Shown: positions 1 through 5,704 of the stretch, one piece after another
How positions within the stretch are numbered: the stretch's first letter is position 1
Layout: each line of letters begins with the position of its first letter
From: Alphaproteobacteria bacterium
GTDB taxonomy: Bacteria; Pseudomonadota; Alphaproteobacteria; CACIAM-22H2
Direction of reading: 5' to 3'
DNA: 5,710 nt
NCBI GenBank assembly: GCA_947500965.1
Contig: CANMWW010000170.1
Span: 1 to 5,710 of the forward strand
Notes under the pieces: generated by a model
The model's database searches: none
Told to the model about the DNA's origin: nothing
The model's input: the letters and a program-made list of their open reading frames with translations, nothing else
Program-made: the position numbers and the translations under genes

Positions 1-1101
1 CGCCGGGTCCTCGAAGCCCTCGCCCAGCGCCGCGGCGACCGCCGCGTGCGTGATGCGGCCGGCATGGACGTTGAGGCCGTTGCGCAGGTGCGGGTCCTCG
101 GCGAGCGCGCGCCGCGCGCCCTTGTCCGCGAGCGCAAGCACGTAGGGCAGCGTGGCGTTGTTGAGCGCGACCGCGGAGGTGCGCGGCACGCCGCCGGGCA
201 TGTTCGTCACGCAGTAGTGGATGACGTCGTCGACGACGTAGGTCGGCTCGTCATGCGTGGTCGGGCGCGAGGTCTCGAAGCAGCCGCCCTGGTCGATGGC
301 GACGTCGACGACGACCGAGCCCGGCTTCATCCGGCGGATGAGGTCGGCACCGACGAGCTTGGGCGCGGCGGCGCCGGGGATCAGCACGCCGCCGACCACG
401 AGGTCCGCGGCGGCGACATGCTGCTCGACCGCGTCGCGGGTCGAGAACACCGTGTTGAGGGGCCGGTCGAACTGCGTCCAGAGCCTGCGCAGGACGTCGA
501 CGCTGCGGTCGAGGACCCAGACGTCGGCGCCCATGCCGAGCGCGATGTGGATCGCATGCGTGCCGACGACGCCGCCGCCCAGCACGACGACCTTCGCGGG
601 GTCGACGCCGGGCACGCCGCCGAGCAGCATGCCGAGGCCGCCATGCGCCTTCTCGAGGAAGTAGGCGCCGACCTGGATCGACATCCGTCCCGCCACCTCG
701 GACATCGGCGCGAGCAGAGGCAGCCCGCCATGCGGCGAGGTCACGGTCTCGTAGGCGATGCAGGTCGCGCCGCTGCGCATGAGGTCATGCGCCTGCGCCG
801 GGTCCGGCGCGAGGTGCAGGTAGGTGAACAGCACCTGCCCGCGCCGCAGCATCGCGCGCTCCGCGGCCAGCGGCTCCTTCACCTTCACGATCATCTCGGC
901 CTCGCGGAACACCGCGGCGGCGTCGGCCGCGATGCGCGCGCCCGCCGCCTCGTAGTGCGCGTCGGTCATGCCGATGCCGGCGCCGGCGCCGCGCTCGACG
1001 ACGACCTGGTGCCCGTGCGCGACGACCTCGCGGACATTCGTGGGGGTGAGGCCCACCCTGTACTCGCGGACCTTGATCTCCCGTGGCACGCCGATGAGCA
1101 T
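1..1101 (-). CDS. ald: Alanine dehydrogenase (3' end cut off by window edge)
   Basis: This NAD-dependent enzyme oxidatively deaminates L-alanine to pyruvate, ammonium and NADH in the cytoplasm, and the reaction is reversible. The 367 visible codons begin MLIGVPREIK and run open to the left edge; the family is usually about 370 residues, so only a few codons are missing. Residues known to be catalytic or substrate-binding in the Mycobacterium tuberculosis enzyme fall at identical numbers: Arg15, Lys75, His96 and Asp270. The Rossmann loop GGGVVG is at 175-180, with an acidic residue (Asp198) at the end of the next strand, as expected for NAD. The ATG at 1101 is preceded by GGAGGT on the minus strand (1105-1110), a perfect Shine-Dalgarno core but with only 3 bases between it and the start. 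The gene diverges from the SDR gene. It could recycle the alanine made by the aminotransferase at 2038-3381 (inference). No broken frame or missing key residue was seen. Confidence 0.96.
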   Translation of the reverse strand, partial: MLIGVPREIKVREYRVGLTPTNVREVVAHGHQVVVERGAGAGIGMTDAHYEAAGARIAADAAAVFREAEMIVKVKEPLAAERAMLRRGQVLFTYLHLAPDPAQAHDLMRSGATCIAYETVTSPHGGLPLLAPMSEVAGRMSIQVGAYFLEKAHGGLGMLLGGVPGVDPAKVVVLGGGVVGTHAIHIALGMGADVWVLDRSVDVLRRLWTQFDRPLNTVFSTRDAVEQHVAAADLVVGGVLIPGAAAPKLVGADLIRRMKPGSVVVDVAIDQGGCFETSRPTTHDEPTYVVDDVIHYCVTNMPGGVPRTSAVALNNATLPYVLALADKGARRALAEDPHLRNGLNVHAGRITHAAVAAALGEGFEDPA

Positions 1102-1157
1102 TGGACCTCCCTGGGGCTGCAGGCCCCGATCCTATCCTTCCACCATGCGGGATCCAC
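1102..1157. promoter_or_regulatory. Divergent spacer between ald and the SDR gene, with G/C-rich dyad
   Basis: These 56 bp must carry the 5' signals of both genes unless the transcription starts lie inside the opposing gene. They contain a perfect inverted repeat, GGGGC (1113-1117) and GCCCC (1123-1127), around TGCAG, which could be an operator or part of an RNA hairpin. A TATCCT (1133-1138) on the plus strand and a TAGGAT (1134-1129) on the minus strand are weak -10 look-alikes; neither has a convincing -35 partner at 16-18 bp. The ald ribosome binding site lies at 1105-1110. Calling this a control region rests on the divergent layout rather than on a recognised regulator motif. Confidence 0.4.
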
Positions 1158-1931
1158 ATGACCAAAGCGTTGCAGGGCGCCATCTACCCCGACCTCGAGG
1201 GCAAGGCCGTGCTGGTCACGGGCGGCGGCTCGGGCATAGGCGCCGCCATCGTGCGCGCCTTCGCCCGCCAGCGCGCCCTCGTGGGCTTCGTCGACCTCAA
1301 GCGGGCGGAGTCCGAGGCGCTCGCCGCGGAACTCCGCGCCGGCGGCGCGAGGGTCGCCTTCGCCGAGGCCGACATCACCGACACCGGCGCCCTGCGCGCG
1401 TCGATCGCGGCGCTGCGCGCGGAGCTCGGCGCCTTCGCGGTGCTGGTCAACAACGCTGCGCACGACGAGCGCCACCGGACCGAGGACGTGACCCCGGAAT
1501 ACTGGGACCAGCGCATCGCGGTGAACCTCAAGCACCAGTTCTTCGCGGCACAGGCCGTCCTGCCCGACATGAAGGCCGCCGGCGCCGGCTCGATCGTCAA
1601 TTTCGGCTCCACCTCCTGGATGGCGGGCCAGGGGGGCATGGCGGCCTACACGGCGGCGAAGTCGGCGGTCCTCGGCCTGACACGGTCGCTGGCCCGCGAC
1701 TACGGGCCGCACGGGATCCGCGTGAACGCCATCGCGCCGGGCTGGATCATGACCGAACGGCAGGTCGCGCTCTGGCTGACGCCGGAGGGCGAGGCCGAGC
1801 TGATGCGCAGGCAGTGCCTGAAGCGCAAGCTGGTCCCGGACGAGGTCGCGCGCTTCACCGTCTTCCTGGCTTCCGAGGAAGCCTCGGCCTGCACGGCCCA
1901 GCACTACGTGGTCGACGGCGGCTGGACCTGA
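1158..1931 (+). CDS. NAD-type short-chain dehydrogenase, XylB-like (sugar/polyol 1-dehydrogenase family)
   Basis: This 257-residue classical SDR has the full set of family motifs. The cofactor loop TGGGSGIG is at 21-28, and Asp46 ends the second strand, which favours NAD over NADP. NNAA is at 98-101 and the active-site tetrad is Asn123, Ser151, Tyr164 and Lys168 (YTAAK). As I recall its sequence, Caulobacter D-xylose 1-dehydrogenase shares the opening AIYPxLxGK, the stretch NNAxxDxRH, the segment around FGSxSW, and the ending PEGEA...QCLK...FLAS...DxGW. The enzyme probably oxidises a sugar, polyol or hydroxy compound in the cytoplasm, but the substrate cannot be fixed from sequence, and the amine-related neighbours leave another alcohol possible. 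I chose ATG 1158 because the product then starts at the normal place for this family. An in-frame TTG at 1101 would add 19 unconserved residues and overlap the ald start. No good Shine-Dalgarno sequence precedes 1158 (only GGGAT at 1150-1154). Confidence 0.9.
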   Translation: MTKALQGAIYPDLEGKAVLVTGGGSGIGAAIVRAFARQRALVGFVDLKRAESEALAAELRAGGARVAFAEADITDTGALRASIAALRAELGAFAVLVNNAAHDERHRTEDVTPEYWDQRIAVNLKHQFFAAQAVLPDMKAAGAGSIVNFGSTSWMAGQGGMAAYTAAKSAVLGLTRSLARDYGPHGIRVNAIAPGWIMTERQVALWLTPEGEAELMRRQCLKRKLVPDEVARFTVFLASEEASACTAQHYVVDGGWT

Positions 1932-1944
1932 CGGCCAGTCGGGT

Positions 1945-1974
1945 CTGGCGGGTCCCGCGCGGCGGATCTATCCT
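1945..1974 (+). promoter_or_regulatory. Weak promoter candidate before the aminotransferase gene
   Basis: CTGGCG (1945-1950) and TATCCT (1969-1974) are separated by 18 bp. The -10 element matches TATAAT at four of six positions and the -35 element is poor. The string GATCTATCCT (1965-1974) closely resembles GATCCTATCCT (1128-1138) upstream of the SDR gene, which is the main reason for listing it. The aminotransferase may equally be read through from the SDR gene. Confidence 0.2.
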
Positions 1975-1983
1975 GCCGGCATC

Positions 1984-2010
1984 GCGCGGCCGGGCCCTCC
2001 CGGCGCGCGC
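1984..2010 (+). other. G/C hairpin in the leader of the aminotransferase gene
   Basis: GCGCG-GCCGGG (1984-1994) pairs with CCCGGC (1999-2004) and, after one bulged G (2005), CGCGC (2006-2010), around the 4-base loop CCCT. This gives 11 base pairs, almost all G-C. No T-rich run follows, so it is not a classical intrinsic terminator. It ends 14 bases before the aminotransferase Shine-Dalgarno sequence. It could stabilise or pause the transcript between the SDR and aminotransferase genes. G/C-rich spacers form such stems fairly easily by chance. Confidence 0.4.
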
Positions 2011-2037
2011 CTCATTCAGGCCCCGAGGGGAAGCGCC

Positions 2038-3381
2038 ATGACCGTCAAGCCGAACTCGCTCGAAGAACTCTGGATGCCGTTCACGGCGAACAAGCACTTC
2101 AAGCAGGAGCCCCGGCTCTTCACCGAGGCGAAGGGCGTCTACCTCACCAACCATCGCGGCGAGACGCTGATCGACGGCTGCTCGGGCCTCTACTGCATCC
2201 CGGCGGGCCATGGCCGGCGCGAGATCGCCGACGCGGTCCACAAGCAGATCCTCGAGCTCGACTACTCCCCGCCCTTCCAGTTCGGCCACCCGCTGCAGTT
2301 CGAGGTCGCGCGCCGCATCGCCGCGATGACGCCCGGCGACCTCGACTACGTGTTCTTCGCGAACTCGGGCTCCGAGGCCGTCGACAGCGCGATGAAGATG
2401 GCGCTGCAGTACCACCGCGCGAAGGGCCAGCCGCAGCGCGTGCGCTTCGTCTGCCGCGAAAAGGCCTATCACGGCGTCAACTTCGGCGGCACCTCGCTCT
2501 CCGGCATGGTCCGCAACCGCGAGACCTTCGGCCCGCTGCTCGCCGGCGTCAGCCACATGCGCCACACGCGCCCGCCCGAGCACAAGTTCGTCATGGGCCA
2601 GGCGGAGACCGGCGCCGACCTCGCCGACGACCTGCAGCGCCATGTCGAGCTCTATGGCGGCGACACGATCGCGGCGGTCTTCATCGAGCCGATCGCGTGC
2701 TCGATCGGCATCCTGCCGCCGCCGAAGGGCTACCTGCAGCGCATCCGCCAGATCTGCGACCAGCACGGCATCCTGATGATCTACGACGAGGTCATCACCG
2801 GCTTCGGGCGCCTCGGCGAGAACTTCGCCTGCCAGGCCTTCGGCGTGAACCCGGACATCATGACCCTCGCCAAGGCGATCACCAACGGCGTGGTGCCGAT
2901 GGGCGCGGTCGTCGCCAACGAGAAGGTCTACAAGGCCGTGACGGAGGCCGGGCCGGCCAAGGGCATCGAGTTCTTCCACGGCTACACCTGGTCGGGGAAC
3001 CCGGTCGCCTGCGCGGCCTCGCTCGCCGCGCTCGACATCTACGAGAAGGAAGGCCTGTTCGAGCGCGCGAAGAAGCTCTCGACCTACTTCCTCGAGCAGA
3101 TCGCGAGCTTCCGCGAGTTTGGCATCGTCACCGACACGCGCGGCATCGGCCTGCTCGGCGCGATCGACTTCGAGCCGGTCGACGGCAAGCCGGGCGTGCG
3201 CGGCTACGAGATGCTGCAGGACCTCTTCAACAATGGCCTGCTGGCCCGCATCACCTACGACACGCTGATCCTGGCGCCGCAATTCGTCGCCGAGGAAAAG
3301 CACATCGACGAGATGTGCGACAAGGCGCGCGCCGCGGTGCGCCGGTCGATTAACCGGCCGCAGCTGCGCGCGGTCGGCTGA
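2038..3381 (+). CDS. Class III omega-aminotransferase, beta-alanine:pyruvate type
   Basis: This PLP enzyme of 447 residues is full length for the omega-amino acid:pyruvate transaminases (about 440-450). It would move a terminal amino group, for example from beta-alanine, to pyruvate, giving alanine and a semialdehyde. The N-terminus LWMPFTANKHF (11-21) and PPPKGYLQRIRQIC match the Pseudomonas beta-alanine:pyruvate enzyme closely. PLP residues are visible: Gly111-Ser112 for phosphate, Tyr144-His145-Gly146 around the ring, Asp250 in DEVITGFGR for the pyridine nitrogen, and the Schiff-base Lys279 in TLAKAITNG. Arg404, four residues before Asp408 in ARITYD, lies where related transaminases carry the mobile arginine that recognises carboxylates (my alignment by eye). 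GAGGGG at 2025-2030 sits 7 bases before the ATG and supports this start. The product alanine links the gene to ald at 1-1101. A preference for taurine, GABA, putrescine or another amine is not excluded. Confidence 0.93.
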   Translation: MTVKPNSLEELWMPFTANKHFKQEPRLFTEAKGVYLTNHRGETLIDGCSGLYCIPAGHGRREIADAVHKQILELDYSPPFQFGHPLQFEVARRIAAMTPGDLDYVFFANSGSEAVDSAMKMALQYHRAKGQPQRVRFVCREKAYHGVNFGGTSLSGMVRNRETFGPLLAGVSHMRHTRPPEHKFVMGQAETGADLADDLQRHVELYGGDTIAAVFIEPIACSIGILPPPKGYLQRIRQICDQHGILMIYDEVITGFGRLGENFACQAFGVNPDIMTLAKAITNGVVPMGAVVANEKVYKAVTEAGPAKGIEFFHGYTWSGNPVACAASLAALDIYEKEGLFERAKKLSTYFLEQIASFREFGIVTDTRGIGLLGAIDFEPVDGKPGVRGYEMLQDLFNNGLLARITYDTLILAPQFVAEEKHIDEMCDKARAAVRRSINRPQLRAVG

Positions 3382-3391
3382 CGCGGGCACG

Positions 3392-3420
3392 CGGGGGCCG
3401 GCTGCAAGGGCCGGCCCCCG
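3392..3420 (+). other. 11-bp perfect hairpin between aminotransferase and lyase genes
   Basis: The arms 3392-3402 (CGGGGGCCGGC) and 3410-3420 pair perfectly around the 7-base loop TGCAAGG, starting 11 bases after the aminotransferase stop. All pairs are G-C, so this is the strongest stem I found in the window. No T run follows, so it may be a weak or Rho-assisted terminator, a 3' end stabiliser, or a translational element for the next gene, whose ATG is only 16 bases downstream. The perfect match over 11 bp makes chance less likely than for the other stems here. Confidence 0.6.
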
Positions 3421-3436
3421 GCTCGCGCGAATCGCC

Positions 3437-4357
3437 ATGGCCTATCCAGGGTCAGTCCGGATCTGCGACGTCGGCACACGCGACGGCTTCCAGATCGAGC
3501 ACGACTTCATCCCTACGCACGACAAGATCGCGATCATCGACGCCATCGTCGCCGCGGGCGTGCGCAAGCTCGAGGTGACGTCCTTCGTCAGCCCGCGCGC
3601 CGTGCCGCAGATGGCCGACGCCGCGGAGGTGCTCGCCGGCATCGACAAGGGCCCCGGCGCGGAGTTCGTCGCCCTCGTGCCGAACCTGCGCGGCGCGGAG
3701 AACGCGGCCAGGGCCGGCGCGCGCAGCATCCTGCTCTTCGTCTCCGCCTCCGAGACACACAACTCGACCAACGTGAACCGCCCGATCGCGGCGTCGCTCG
3801 ACTGCTTCCGCGAGGTGATGGCGCTGGCCGTGCACGGCGCGATCTCGACCTCGTTCGGCTGCCCGTTCGAGGGCGACGTGCCGGCGAGCCAGGTCGCCGC
3901 GATCGCGCGGCAGATGCGCGAGATGGGCATCCGCCACGTCGCGCTCGGCGACACGACGGGCATGGCGACGCCGCCGCTCGTGCGCGCCGCCGTCGTGGCC
4001 GTGCGCGAGGCCTGCCCCGACCTCGCGATCGCGCTGCATTTCCACAACACGCGCGCGCTCGGCCTCGTCAACGTCGTCGCCGGCCTCGAGCTCGGGATCA
4101 CCGAGTTCGAGGGCAGCATCGGCGGGCTCGGCGGCTGCCCCTTCGCGCCGGGCGCCACCGGCAACGTGTGCACCGAGGACATGGTGAACCTGATGCACGA
4201 GCTGGGCATCGAGACCGGCATCGACCTCGAGGCGCTCTGCGCCGTGGCCCGCAGGGTCGAGGCGATGCTCGGCCGGCAGCTCCCCGGCCAGGTCATGAAG
4301 GCGGGCCCGCGGACCAGGCTCTCCGGCCTCGACTGCGCCGTCCGCGCCGTCGGCTGA
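3437..4357 (+). CDS. Hydroxymethylglutaryl-CoA lyase-like enzyme (HMGL family)
   Basis: This 306-residue TIM-barrel enzyme is of normal length for bacterial HMG-CoA lyases, which cleave HMG-CoA to acetyl-CoA and acetoacetate in the cytoplasm, mainly in leucine breakdown. Equivalents of the human active-site residues are all present: Arg15 and Asp16 in GTRDGFQIE, Glu46 in LEVTSFVSP, metal ligands His201 and His203 in HFHNT, the loop cysteine Cys234 in GGLGGCPFAPGATGN, and Asn243. The first motif differs from the usual GPRDGLQNE, so this belongs to a side branch whose substrate may be another 3-hydroxy-3-methyl or branched acyl-CoA. The ATG at 3437 places the first strand (VRICDVG) correctly, but no Shine-Dalgarno sequence precedes it; a strong hairpin ends 16 bases upstream. 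It is co-directional with the aminotransferase 55 bp away. No CoA-forming or carboxylase gene of the leucine pathway is visible, so a link to leucine is not supported by context. Confidence 0.88.
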   Translation: MAYPGSVRICDVGTRDGFQIEHDFIPTHDKIAIIDAIVAAGVRKLEVTSFVSPRAVPQMADAAEVLAGIDKGPGAEFVALVPNLRGAENAARAGARSILLFVSASETHNSTNVNRPIAASLDCFREVMALAVHGAISTSFGCPFEGDVPASQVAAIARQMREMGIRHVALGDTTGMATPPLVRAAVVAVREACPDLAIALHFHNTRALGLVNVVAGLELGITEFEGSIGGLGGCPFAPGATGNVCTEDMVNLMHELGIETGIDLEALCAVARRVEAMLGRQLPGQVMKAGPRTRLSGLDCAVRAVG

Positions 4358-4368
4358 AATCGCACGGC

Positions 4369-4385
4369 CGGCAGGCACCCTGCCG
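4369..4385 (+). other. Short hairpin after the lyase gene
   Basis: CGGCAGG (4369-4375) pairs with CCTGCCG (4379-4385) around the loop CAC, beginning 11 bases after the lyase stop. The sequence that follows is G/A-rich with no T run. Together with the next stem at 4405-4425 it may mark the 3' end of the lyase transcript by a Rho-assisted or stabilising mechanism; this is inferred from position. Confidence 0.4.
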
Positions 4386-4404
4386 CGCGAAAGGGCGGAA
4401 TCCG

Positions 4405-4425
4405 GCCCCGGTTGCCCGCCGGGGC
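4405..4425 (+). terminator. Second hairpin in the lyase/binding-protein spacer, possible terminator
   Basis: GCCCCGG (4405-4411) pairs perfectly with CCGGGGC (4419-4425) around TTGCCCG. It lies between the lyase gene and the candidate promoter at 4439, the expected place for a transcript end. There is no uridine tract (the next bases are GCCACCGCCCCC), so intrinsic termination would be poor and the call is tentative. Confidence 0.3.
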
Positions 4426-4438
4426 GCCACCGCCCCCG

Positions 4439-4467
4439 TTGAGGCCGGCCATCGGCTGCGTTAGCGT
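4439..4467 (+). promoter_or_regulatory. Candidate sigma70-type promoter for the binding-protein gene
   Basis: TTGAGG (4439-4444) and TAGCGT (4462-4467) are separated by exactly 17 bp. The -35 element keeps the TTGA core, and the -10 element keeps the three most conserved positions (TA...T). Transcription would start near 4474-4476, leaving a leader of about 60 bases before the ATG at 4538. It is the best-spaced promoter-like pair I found in the window. It fits the view that the binding protein has its own transcript, as solute-binding proteins are often made in excess. Confidence 0.4.
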
Positions 4468-4524
4468 CGCATTGCAACCGCGGCCTTCGGCGCGGAAATG
4501 CCGGCGGCCATAACGCCTTGCACC

Positions 4525-4532
4525 AGGGAAGG
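4525..4532 (+). promoter_or_regulatory. Ribosome binding site that decides the binding-protein start
   Basis: The purine run AGGGAAGG lies 5 bases before ATG 4538. An in-frame GTG at 4532 overlaps the last base of this run and so would have no room for ribosome binding. This selects ATG 4538 as the start. Confidence 0.6.
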
Positions 4533-4537
4533 TGACC

Positions 4538-5704
4538 ATGTCGACCAGGAAGACTCGCACGTCGGCCGAGGAGACCGCGCTCGCCGCGCGGCGCTTCGGC
4601 CGCCGCCTCATGCTCAAGGGCAGCCTCTACGGCACCGCGCTGGCGCTCAGCCCCGCGATCGTCAGCGACGCGCTCTCGAGCTCCGGCACCCTCAGCCTGC
4701 TGAACTGGGACGACGAGCTCCCGGATCCCGTGATCCCGGACTTCGAGAAGAAGACCGGCATCAAGGTCACGATGACGCCGTTCTCGCAGAACGAGGAGCA
4801 GATCAACAAGCTGCAGGCGACGCGCGGCGCGGGCTTCGACCTCTGCCAGCCGACGCATGATCGCGCGCAGCAGTTCGAGGAGATCGACGTCCTGCAGCCC
4901 TTCGACGAGAAGCAGCTCGCCCTCGACGGGCTGCTGCCGTCGATGATCAAGACGTCTCAGACGAGCTGGACCTGGAAGGGCCGCCTCTACCACGTGCCGC
5001 ATTGCTGGGGCACCGAGGCGATCAGCTGGCGCAACGACCTGACCAAGCTGTCCTACGCGAACCTCTCCTACGGCACGCTGTGGAACGACGAGTACCGCGG
5101 CAAGGTGCAGGGTCGCCCGCACTCGCTCCTGCTCGGCATCGGCCTCTGGATGGACGCCAACGGCAAGCTGCCGTCCAACCGGATGCTCGACGCCTACAAG
5201 GACGAGGCGACGATGAAGAGGATCTACGACGTGCTCCTGCGCGAGGCGATCGCGCGCAAGCCGTGGATCAAGCAGTTCTGGGATTCGGCCGACAACACGA
5301 AGTCCGGCTTCATGTCGAACGGCGTCGTCATCGGCCAGACCTGGGACGGCCCGCCGATCAGCCTGAAGAAGACCGGCGCACCGGTCACCTTCATGGCCCC
5401 GAAGGAAGGCGCCATCAGCTGGCTCGACGGCTGGTCGATGACAAAGGCGGCGAAGAACGTCGCGCAGGCCTACGAGTTCCTCAAGTACTGCCACTCGGCC
5501 GAAGGCTCCGCCAAGGTCGCCGAGGGCTCGGGCTACAACCCGGTCGCCAAGGGTGCCGACACGCTGCTCTCCGAGAAGGCGCGCGCGATCTTCCAGGAAG
5601 CCTATCCCAAGGACGCGGTCGACAAGCTCTGGGCCCGCCCGGTCGAGCCGTCCTGGTTCGCCGAACTCCGCACGCAATACGCCGAGAAGTTCAAGGCGGC
5701 GTGA
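4538..5704 (+). CDS. Tat-exported ABC transporter substrate-binding protein, PotD/PotF (polyamine) family
   Basis: The 388-residue product would bind its ligand in the periplasm and hand it to an ABC permease. Its N-terminus has a twin-arginine signal: GRRLMLKG (21-28), then a hydrophobic stretch through SLYGTALALSPAIV, with mature protein likely beginning near residue 45. The mature part opens with LSLLNWDDELPDPVIPDF and KKTGIKV, matching the PotD pattern (NW....P..., F....TGI.V). SWLDGW (294-299) puts Trp295 and Asp297 where PotD has its ligand-contacting Trp255 and Asp257, so a cationic amine ligand is likely; the exact polyamine or related compound is open. The alternative GTG start at 4532 adds two residues and overlaps the ribosome binding site. 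The stop is 6 bases from the window edge, so permease and ATPase genes, usually next to such a protein, could follow directly but are not visible. The gene is separated from the lyase by 180 bp with its own promoter candidate. Confidence 0.92.
   Translation: MSTRKTRTSAEETALAARRFGRRLMLKGSLYGTALALSPAIVSDALSSSGTLSLLNWDDELPDPVIPDFEKKTGIKVTMTPFSQNEEQINKLQATRGAGFDLCQPTHDRAQQFEEIDVLQPFDEKQLALDGLLPSMIKTSQTSWTWKGRLYHVPHCWGTEAISWRNDLTKLSYANLSYGTLWNDEYRGKVQGRPHSLLLGIGLWMDANGKLPSNRMLDAYKDEATMKRIYDVLLREAIARKPWIKQFWDSADNTKSGFMSNGVVIGQTWDGPPISLKKTGAPVTFMAPKEGAISWLDGWSMTKAAKNVAQAYEFLKYCHSAEGSAKVAEGSGYNPVAKGADTLLSEKARAIFQEAYPKDAVDKLWARPVEPSWFAELRTQYAEKFKAA

Noticed and set aside
1101..1157. Upstream TTG start for the SDR gene (19 extra residues)
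   Set aside because: The extra residues do not match the family N-terminus, the TTG would overlap the ald start codon, and ATG 1158 starts the protein at the usual place.
46..1161. A 371-codon open frame on the plus strand
   Set aside because: It is opposite ald, which shows every expected catalytic residue. The plus-strand product is an Arg/Asp/His/Ala-rich shadow.
2038..3381. Taurine:pyruvate aminotransferase (Tpa) as the identity of the aminotransferase, prompted by the nearby ald gene
   Set aside because: The N-terminus and the PPPKGYLQR segment fit the beta-alanine:pyruvate group better, and no Xsc or TauABC gene is visible.
1855..3438. A 527-codon open frame on the minus strand
   Set aside because: It is antisense to the entire aminotransferase gene, and its product is Arg/Ala/Asp/Val/Glu-rich without any recognised motif, typical of a GC-rich shadow frame.
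4532..4537. GTG start for the binding protein
   Set aside because: It overlaps the purine-rich ribosome binding site; ATG 4538 has the correct spacing.
3452..5677. A 741-codon open frame on the minus strand
   Set aside because: It lies opposite two clearly recognisable genes (HMGL-like and PotD-like). Its product is low-complexity, rich in Arg, Ala, Asp and Val with many His, as expected from reading GC-rich genes backwards. No domain was recognised.
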